Source: Opitutus sp. GAS368
GTDB lineage: Bacteria > Verrucomicrobiota > Verrucomicrobiae > Opitutales > UBA953
Direction: 5' to 3'
Length of the DNA: 12,987 nucleotides
Assembly (NCBI GenBank): GCA_943332745.1
Contig: CALQQQ010000010.1
Coordinates: 1 to 12,987 of the forward strand
The first letter of the stretch is position 1, and every line of letters begins with the position of its first letter. The translations under genes were made by a program, and so were the position numbers. The notes under the pieces were generated by a model. The model did no database searches, was not told the DNA's origin, and saw only the letters and a list, made by a program, of their open reading frames with translations. Positions 1 through 5,081 of this stretch are shown piece by piece.

Positions 1-122
1 CCGGCACCGTTGGGCCCGAGGAAACCGACGACCTCGCCGCGAGCGACCGCGAAGGAGACGTCGTGCACAGCGCGGATGGTGCCGTACGACTTGGACAGGT
101 TCTTGGCTTCAATGAGGGGCAT
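1..122 (-). CDS. ABC transporter ATP-binding protein, N-terminal fragment (cut by window edge)
   Basis: Only the first 40 codons are inside the window; the rest lies beyond the left edge. The reading shows the usual start of an ABC ATPase: a beta strand with an aromatic A-loop region (NLSKSYG, residues 8-14), then VSFAVARGEVVGFLGPNGA (residues 22-40), which enters the Walker A phosphate-binding loop (GPNGAG). The protein would sit on the inner face of the cytoplasmic membrane and drive a transporter by ATP hydrolysis. The form LGPNGAGK is common in ABC-2 type exporters, but the substrate cannot be told from this fragment. The ATG lies 9 nt after the stop of the MscS-type gene, so the two are probably co-transcribed. 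No Shine-Dalgarno sequence precedes the start (TTTTCCGCC). The family call is firm; the subfamily is unknown. Confidence 0.88.
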   Translation of the reverse strand, partial: MPLIEAKNLSKSYGTIRAVHDVSFAVARGEVVGFLGPNGA

Positions 123-131
123 GGCGGAAAA

Positions 132-1277
132 TTAGCGGGATTGAGGGGTGCCCATGACGGCGAGGCGGATATCCGCCTGTTGGAGTCGCTCCGCGATGCG
201 GAGGATGAGTTGCTGGTTGAACTCCAGCTGCTTCACCGCGGCGGCGGGGTGGTACCAGTACATGAGACGGATATTGACGGCCCAGTCGGCAAACTCGGTC
301 ACATGGACAAGCGGTGGATGGCTGGGCTGGGAGCCTTCGTGGTTCATCAGTAGTTCGCGGACGATGGCAACGGCTTCGCGGACCTTCTCGGCTGGCGTGT
401 TGGCCTCGAGGTGAACGAGGTCCTGTGCGCGGATGAAATCGCGGCGGGTGATATTGACGATGGCGCGCGTGGCGAGGTCGCCGTTCGGGATGGCGAGCTT
501 CTGGCCGTCGAGCATCATGATTGTGGTCGAGCGCAGGCCGAGTGACTCCACCTTGCCTTCATGCGTGCCGATGTTGATAAAGTCACCGAGGGTGAAGGGT
601 TGGTCGACGATGAGCATGACCGCACCAAAGACGTTCTTAATCGTGTCTTGCGAGGCGAAGGCTAGGCCGACAACGGCACCGGCGAGCAGGCCGAGGATCG
701 CTTCCGAGGACTTCGGATCGATGATGGAGATAGCCTTGAAGGTGCCAACGAGGATGACCGTGATGCGGACGACCGTGGAGAACATCGGGACGAGGATGTC
801 GTCCAGCTTGTTCTCGGACTGGTCGGCGACCTTCTGGGCCCAGGCAATCGGGATGGCGACCAGGTAGAAGACCGCGGCGGTGTGTGCCAAGGAGCAGAGG
901 AAGGTCCCGCTCGTGACGGCGAAATTCAGCCAGCCGATATAGGCGAGGGCGTCCTTGAAGTCCTTGATGAGGAAAAGAAGGGTATAGGCTGGGAGGATGA
1001 AGGGGAGGGACTTGCCGAGAGCGGCGACGGCGGATTCCGCGATCGGGCTGCTACCGAACTTCGTCGAAATCCAGCGCATGAGTTTGCTGGCCACCCAGCC
1101 GACAATATAGGCGACGGCGATGAAGCCGATGGCGTGGATAATGATTTTGCTCCAGTCCTCGGGCGCCTTGGCGACGACCTTATGGAGGTCGCCGATGATG
1201 AAGTGATCCACGTGGACGGTGGAGGGCAAGGTGGCCGGGGCGGGGGTGGCGACAGGGGTAGATTGAGCGAGCAACAT
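132..1277 (-). CDS. MscS-family mechanosensitive ion channel
   Basis: This 381-residue protein is a small-conductance mechanosensitive channel of the MscS superfamily, which opens under membrane tension to release solutes after hypo-osmotic shock. Hydrophobic segments lie at about residues 44-62, 90-105, 117-147 and 166-183, followed by the pore-lining helix and its continuation at about 190-220 (Gly/Ala-rich, with GLAFASQDTIKNVFGA). The beta domain follows at about 220-275, with the family-typical VDQPFTLGDFI, a Gly-rich turn, a LRSTTI segment and IPNGDL. A soluble C-terminal domain ends at residue 381. The extra helices before the pore place it with medium-sized MscS paralogues rather than the 286-residue E. 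coli MscS. The start at 1277 lacks a Shine-Dalgarno sequence but sits about 20 nt below a plausible promoter. It is followed closely by an ABC ATPase gene. Confidence 0.92.
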   Translation of the reverse strand: MLLAQSTPVATPAPATLPSTVHVDHFIIGDLHKVVAKAPEDWSKIIIHAIGFIAVAYIVGWVASKLMRWISTKFGSSPIAESAVAALGKSLPFILPAYTLLFLIKDFKDALAYIGWLNFAVTSGTFLCSLAHTAAVFYLVAIPIAWAQKVADQSENKLDDILVPMFSTVVRITVILVGTFKAISIIDPKSSEAILGLLAGAVVGLAFASQDTIKNVFGAVMLIVDQPFTLGDFINIGTHEGKVESLGLRSTTIMMLDGQKLAIPNGDLATRAIVNITRRDFIRAQDLVHLEANTPAEKVREAVAIVRELLMNHEGSQPSHPPLVHVTEFADWAVNIRLMYWYHPAAAVKQLEFNQQLILRIAERLQQADIRLAVMGTPQSR

Positions 1278-1302
1278 GGCGGGGACGAATTTGGCGAAGG
1301 GC

Positions 1303-1331
1303 TATCTAGGCGGACGCCTTCCGCATTTCAA
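1303..1331 (-). promoter_or_regulatory. candidate sigma-70-type promoter for the MscS-type gene
   Basis: On the minus strand TTGAAA (1331-1326) and TAGATA (1308-1303) are separated by exactly 17 nt. The -35 matches consensus at five of six positions and the -10 at three of six. The predicted transcription start would fall near 1296, giving a leader of about 20 nt. Found by eye only. Confidence 0.35.
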
Positions 1332-1394
1332 GCGTCACCGAGCCTCCAATCCGCTTGATGCGGGACGGCCCCCTTGCCACGCTGGGGGACCGGA

Positions 1395-2414
1395 ATGAGC
1401 GAAACTAGCGAAAAAAAGCCCTCCAAGCCCGTGGTGCTGACCTGCGCCCAGCCGACCGGCCGCCTCCACCTCGGCAATTACCTCGGAGCCGTGCTCAATT
1501 GGGGACGGATGCAGGACGACCACGAATGTTATTTCGGCATCGTCGACCAGCACGCTATCACGGTGCCGTATGTCCCAGCCCAGCTCAGGGAAAACACTTA
1601 TTCTTGCTTGGCCCAGTATGTGGCTTGCGGCCTAGACCCGGCCCGCAGTCGCCTCTTCGTCCAATCCCATGTTATCGGCCACACCGAACTCGCCTGGATC
1701 CTCGGCTGCCTCTGCCCCCTCGGCCAGCTCGAGCGCATGACCCAGTTTAAGGATAAGTCGCGCAAGCAGCAGTCGATCGACGCCGGCCTGCTCTTCTACC
1801 CCGTGCTCATGGCGGCGGACATTCTGCTCTATAACGCATCCCTCGTGCCGGTCGGTGACGATCAGAAGCAACATCTCGAGCTCGCCCGTGACCTCGCGGA
1901 GAAGTTTAACAGTCGGTACTCCGATACCTTCAAGGTGCCCGAGCCCTTCATCTCCAAGGTCGGCTCGCGCATCATGTCGCTGCAGGATCCGACCGCGAAG
2001 ATGTCGAAGTCCGACCCGAATCACACCGCGACCGTCTTCATTACCGACCGCCCGGAGGATGTCCGAAAGAAGATCATGTCCGCCGTGACCGATTCTTCCG
2101 CGGACGTCCGTTCTGGCCCGGATAAGCCCGGCGTCACCAATCTGCTCTCAATCATGTCGGCTTGTACGGGCCGCTCCGTCGCGACCCTGGAGGGAGAGTT
2201 TGCGGGCAAGGGCTACGGCGACTTCAAGAAGACCGTCGCCGACGCCGTGGTCGCCACGCTCGACCCCGTCCGCCTCCGCTACGACGAGCTTATTAAAGAC
2301 CGCGGCGAACTCGACCGCATCTTCAAGTCTGGCGCTGACCAGGCCCAGGCCGCCGCCTTCCGCACGCTCTCCAAGGTCAACCGCAAGGTCGGCTTCGTCG
2401 AGCGTCCGCGCTAA
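1395..2414 (+). CDS. trpS: tryptophanyl-tRNA synthetase
   Basis: TrpRS (339 residues, normal for bacteria) charges tRNA-Trp with tryptophan using ATP in the cytoplasm. It is a class I synthetase. The HIGH-equivalent signature is PTGRLHLGN at residues 20-28 and the KMSKS loop is at 202-206 within DPTAKMSKSDPN. The family segment VGDDQKQH at 153-160, which helps bind ATP and tryptophan, is intact. The frame is open upstream to a TTG at 1374, but I chose the ATG at 1395: it gives the usual N-terminus, and the G-rich stretch GGGGGACC just before it is the nearest thing to a ribosome binding site. The gene is divergent from the MscS-type gene and heads a probable operon with two unknown genes, 23 nt and then 1 nt apart. 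No tryptophan leader peptide or attenuator is visible upstream. Confidence 0.97.
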   Translation: MSETSEKKPSKPVVLTCAQPTGRLHLGNYLGAVLNWGRMQDDHECYFGIVDQHAITVPYVPAQLRENTYSCLAQYVACGLDPARSRLFVQSHVIGHTELAWILGCLCPLGQLERMTQFKDKSRKQQSIDAGLLFYPVLMAADILLYNASLVPVGDDQKQHLELARDLAEKFNSRYSDTFKVPEPFISKVGSRIMSLQDPTAKMSKSDPNHTATVFITDRPEDVRKKIMSAVTDSSADVRSGPDKPGVTNLLSIMSACTGRSVATLEGEFAGKGYGDFKKTVADAVVATLDPVRLRYDELIKDRGELDRIFKSGADQAQAAAFRTLSKVNRKVGFVERPR

Positions 2415-2437
2415 ACCCACTTACCCCGTACCCCCAT

Positions 2438-3571
2438 ATGAACCGCGAACTCGAGAAACTGCTCAAAGAAAAATGGTTCCTGGTCGCCGCCGACCTGATT
2501 GCGGTGTTCGCGATTCTAATCGCGATGCCGGATAAGCGCGACGGACTGGACACCTTCCTCATTATCTGCGCGATCCTCCTCGCGTCGCTGATCGTGGTCA
2601 TCCCTGTGCTGCAGGACGGAGGCAGCAAGGCCGAGCGGCAAGCCGAGCAGGCTCGTCTCCGCGCCAAGCTCGCCGAAGAGATTGACCTGCAGCGGGACAA
2701 CGTCCGCGCCGGCAACGAAGCCCTTAACCGGCGCATCGCGGAGGTGGAGTTGTCTGCGCAGAAAGTCGCCGAGGCTTCCGCCGTGGCCGTCGCCCAGCGT
2801 GCTTCCGCCGAGATCAATGGCCTGAAATCCACCCTCGCCGCGCTGGAGAAGAAATTGCAGGAAGCCGCCGCCGCGGCCCCGTCTTCCGAGGCAATCGACG
2901 AGCTGAGCGAGAAGGTTGACGCTTTGGCTACCACCGTCCGCGCCGTGGTCGCCGATGCCGATGAGGCAGCTGAAGCCGCCGGCAAGGCGAAGGCTGAGTT
3001 CGCGCAGATGCTCGAAGCCGAACTGAAGTCCGTCCGCGACGAGATCAAGAAGACGGCCAAGTCCGCCGAGAAGTCTATCGACAAGGTTGAAGCATCCGTT
3101 GAGGCGATCCGCGAAGAGGTGCGCGAGATCCGCGCAAACCCTACGGTGGCCTCCGCTCCTAGTAGCCCGTCCGTGACGGCGTCGGAGACGGAGGCCGTGT
3201 CCGCCCCTGCTGAAGCCGAAGAGGAGGAAATCGAAGAGGTCATCGAGGAGATCGAAGAAGCGGAAGCCGAGGTCGCTCCTGCCGCCCCTGAGTCTGCCGC
3301 CGACGGCACGGGTACCGCGCTCATCGTCAACCTGATGATCGGTATCGGCAACAAGCCCTTCGTCCGTGGCACCGGCCCCGGGCTAAGCCAAGATAAAGGA
3401 ATCCCCATGAGTTTCCTCGGTATCGGACGATGGCAGTGGATTTCGCCCGACCCCGAGGCTCCGGCCACGGTCGAAGTCTGGAAGAACGACCAGTCGCCGA
3501 TGGGCGAGCCGTTGCATATTTCCGGCGGCGAGCCTTTGGAAGTCGACGAAGGTCACTTCGGCGGCGGCTGA
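2438..3571 (+). CDS. membrane-anchored coiled-coil protein with conserved C-terminal module, function unknown
   Basis: I cannot name a function for this 377-residue protein, but its layout is clear. Two hydrophobic helices (about 13-30 and 38-58) form an N-terminal membrane hairpin. A long charged, Ala-rich helical region (about 62-235) has heptad-like patterning typical of a coiled coil. A low-complexity linker (235-290) contains a very acidic run around EEEEIEEVIEEIEEAE (261-276). A compact C-terminal module (about 291-377) contains MIGIGNKPFVRG, a Gly-rich turn, IGRWQW and VEVWKND, a pattern that suggests a small beta-sandwich. I associate similar C-terminal modules with Verrucomicrobiota proteins, from memory only. 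A hairpin anchor would place both ends on the same side of the membrane. It starts 23 nt after trpS without a Shine-Dalgarno sequence and ends 1 nt before the next gene. Confidence 0.85.
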   Translation: MNRELEKLLKEKWFLVAADLIAVFAILIAMPDKRDGLDTFLIICAILLASLIVVIPVLQDGGSKAERQAEQARLRAKLAEEIDLQRDNVRAGNEALNRRIAEVELSAQKVAEASAVAVAQRASAEINGLKSTLAALEKKLQEAAAAAPSSEAIDELSEKVDALATTVRAVVADADEAAEAAGKAKAEFAQMLEAELKSVRDEIKKTAKSAEKSIDKVEASVEAIREEVREIRANPTVASAPSSPSVTASETEAVSAPAEAEEEEIEEVIEEIEEAEAEVAPAAPESAADGTGTALIVNLMIGIGNKPFVRGTGPGLSQDKGIPMSFLGIGRWQWISPDPEAPATVEVWKNDQSPMGEPLHISGGEPLEVDEGHFGGG

Positions 3572-3572
3572 C

Positions 3573-4649
3573 ATGCTTAACTTTCTGGCCGCCTGCGCGT
3601 GGCTGGCCGCGGCTGAGCCCGTGCCGCCAGTGCCGGCGCACGTCTATTCGAGCGACACGCTGGTCGCACTTGTGGCCGGCGAGAAGCTCTCCGAGGTCAG
3701 TTATGTTGCGGCCCATTGCACGGCCTTGCAGCGGTACCTTGAGTTCGCGCTCAACCTGCCGCCTGTGCCGCCGCCGATGGCCCGGCTCGAGGTAGCCGAT
3801 GTCCCCGGTTTATCTCCCGTCGCGATGCGGGTCGCCGGCGGGACGGTGTTGGTCGTCGTCCGTCTCGGCGATGGCAAGGACGCACCATCGCGGTCGGCCG
3901 AAGCCGCCGCCCAGGCTTGGCTGGCGCGGGTCGCCATGGTGGGCGGAAAGTCGGCGTCCGCGCCCGAGCCTTGGACGCGTCAGGCTTTGGCGTGCGAGGT
4001 CGTCGCGCACCTGCGCCCGGCCATGAATGATTTCTGGTACAGTGAAGGTCGCCAGGCGATCCCCTCCGCACTGGCGGATATTATTGCGGGCAAGGCCCCC
4101 GATCGCGAGGCCTTCCTTTTCTGGCGGGCGCTTCGCCAGACGTTGGGAGTGCCCGCCGAGCAGGCCCGCGCCCTCATCGCGTCTGCCCATGGAGACTCCG
4201 TGGCGAAGCGGCTCGCGACCTTGGCCAAATCGCCCGACGAGTGGTGGCTCGTGCATCGGGCTGAGTTGCTGCTTTCCCGGGCGCCCGTGAGCCTCGGCTT
4301 GCGCGAGTCGGCGGAATCGCTCGACGATATCGCCCGTTTCGTGTTCGACGTCGGCCGCGGTGACGAAGTGCTTGCCGGGGTCGATTTGCCGAAGCACCGC
4401 GAACTCGCGGCCGTGAAGGCCAGCATCCGGGCGCGGCTCGTCGCTTTACGTCGCGAGATCCTCCGGCAGAATCCCGTCTACCATAACGCTTGGCGGACCT
4501 TCGGGGCTTGGCTGGAGCGATTGCAGGAAGGCAAGCCCGAGGAACTCGCCGCCTTGTGGGCCGAGTATCAGAAAGAGCGCCGACAGGCGGAAGAGTTACG
4601 CCGCGAGGTCGAAGCTGCGCTGGAAACCACGGGTCCGGCCGCCAAGTAG
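3573..4649 (+). CDS. putative exported protein, function unknown
   Basis: I do not recognise this 358-residue protein with confidence. The N-terminus (MLNFLAACAWLAAAEP) looks like a short signal peptide with possible cleavage after AAA near residue 14, although it lacks positive charge before the hydrophobic core. A Pro-rich stretch follows (17-21 and 62-68). The middle contains a helical region (131-190) with PEPWTRQALACEVVAHLRPA and FWYSEGRQ; the W-x-S-E-G arrangement recalls the third-ligand region of zinc peptidases, but no HExxH motif is present, so activity is doubtful. The C-terminus (about 315-350) is charged and helical. Its ATG starts one base after the stop of the coiled-coil gene, so translation is probably coupled and the two products may act together at the envelope. 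It ends 14 nt from a convergent gene. Confidence 0.75.
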   Translation: MLNFLAACAWLAAAEPVPPVPAHVYSSDTLVALVAGEKLSEVSYVAAHCTALQRYLEFALNLPPVPPPMARLEVADVPGLSPVAMRVAGGTVLVVVRLGDGKDAPSRSAEAAAQAWLARVAMVGGKSASAPEPWTRQALACEVVAHLRPAMNDFWYSEGRQAIPSALADIIAGKAPDREAFLFWRALRQTLGVPAEQARALIASAHGDSVAKRLATLAKSPDEWWLVHRAELLLSRAPVSLGLRESAESLDDIARFVFDVGRGDEVLAGVDLPKHRELAAVKASIRARLVALRREILRQNPVYHNAWRTFGAWLERLQEGKPEELAALWAEYQKERRQAEELRREVEAALETTGPAAK

Positions 4650-4663
4650 GTGGGCAGGGCGGC
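4638..4663. terminator. weak hairpin between convergent genes
   Basis: GCCGCC (4638-4643) and GGCGGC (4658-4663) are perfect complements around a 14-nt loop. They span the stop of the exported-protein gene and the 14-nt gap to the convergent small membrane gene. Only TTAGTTC follows on the plus strand, so this is at best a poor bidirectional terminator. Confidence 0.2.
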
Positions 4664-4927
4664 TTAGTTCGACTGCTTGCCGTCGACCGTCTTCGGGAGC
4701 ATCTGGTCGGCCAGGGTCACGCGGAAGAGGTTGAGGGCCATCCAGAAAACGCCGGCGAGGCAGAGGCCACAATAGGCGGCACCCAGGAGAACGGCGGTCT
4801 GGCCGGCTTCGGCCCAAGGCACGTGCTTTTTGAGGATCGAGGTGATCCAGACGAAGAAGACCACCGTCAGGACGAGGTCGATGATGACCGCCTGCTTGGT
4901 GATGAGCTTTGGCTTCATGTTATCCAT
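4664..4927 (-). CDS. small two-helix membrane protein, function unknown
   Basis: This 87-residue protein has two hydrophobic segments, at about residues 12-31 (AVIIDLVLTVVFFVWITSIL) and 43-68 (AVLLGAAYCGLCLAGVFWMALNLF), with a short polar KKHVPWAEAG turn between them. This is a typical small inner-membrane hairpin protein. I see no motif that gives a function. Two starts are possible: ATG at 4927 or the fourth codon at 4918. Neither has a clear Shine-Dalgarno sequence, though GGATAAC lies just before the second. The opposite strand has competing open frames across this stretch, but the clean hydrophobic pattern, own start and a TTGACA upstream support this one. It is divergent from ileS and convergent with the exported-protein gene, so it is probably a single-gene transcript. 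Confidence 0.72.
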   Translation of the reverse strand: MDNMKPKLITKQAVIIDLVLTVVFFVWITSILKKHVPWAEAGQTAVLLGAAYCGLCLAGVFWMALNLFRVTLADQMLPKTVDGKQSN

Positions 4928-4935
4928 GGGGATGC

Positions 4936-4964
4936 ATTGGTGCGTTTCCCATCCGCCCTGTCAA
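4936..4964 (-). promoter_or_regulatory. candidate promoter for the small membrane protein gene
   Basis: The minus strand carries a perfect -35 hexamer TTGACA (4964-4959), then 17 nt, then ACCAAT (4941-4936), a weak -10 with three of six matches. Transcription would start near 4929, almost at the ATG at 4927, implying a leaderless or nearly leaderless message, or use of the ATG at 4918. Confidence 0.3.
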
Positions 4965-4982
4965 TCCCGCCTCACCCGGTAA

Positions 4983-5009
4983 GCCCTTGCCCCCATCTCC
5001 GCCCTTGCC
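4983..5009 (+). repeat. two direct copies of GCCCTTGCC upstream of ileS
   Basis: The 9-bp word GCCCTTGCC occurs at 4983-4991 and 5001-5009, with an 18-bp period. A complementary AGGGCTT lies at 5013-5019 and can pair with AAGCCCT at 4981-4987, or its first five bases with GCCCT at 5001-5005. The pair lies in the 154-bp divergent gap between the small membrane gene and ileS. It could be a regulator site or chance in C-rich DNA. Confidence 0.3.
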
Positions 5010-5081
5010 TCGAGGGCTTCCCCGTTCACCCTGCCCGCCCCGAGGGGTGCGTACGCCCTTCATCCCACTTATACGTCAAAC

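Noticed and set aside
882..1358. A 158-codon Gly/Asp/Glu-rich plus-strand frame opposite the MscS-type gene
   Set aside because: It is a shadow of the channel's membrane segments and N-terminus and has no domain or credible start.
2377..3468. A 363-codon Ser/Ala-rich frame antisense to the coiled-coil gene
   Set aside because: The composition is the reverse reading of Glu/Ala/Lys-rich helical codons. The plus strand has membrane helices, coiled coil and operon spacing, so the plus strand is the gene.
4928..5081. T-box or tRNA-sensing riboswitch before ileS
   Set aside because: The gap is 154 bp, with no specifier-loop or T-box AGGGTGGNACCGCG-type sequence and no terminator stem with a T-run.
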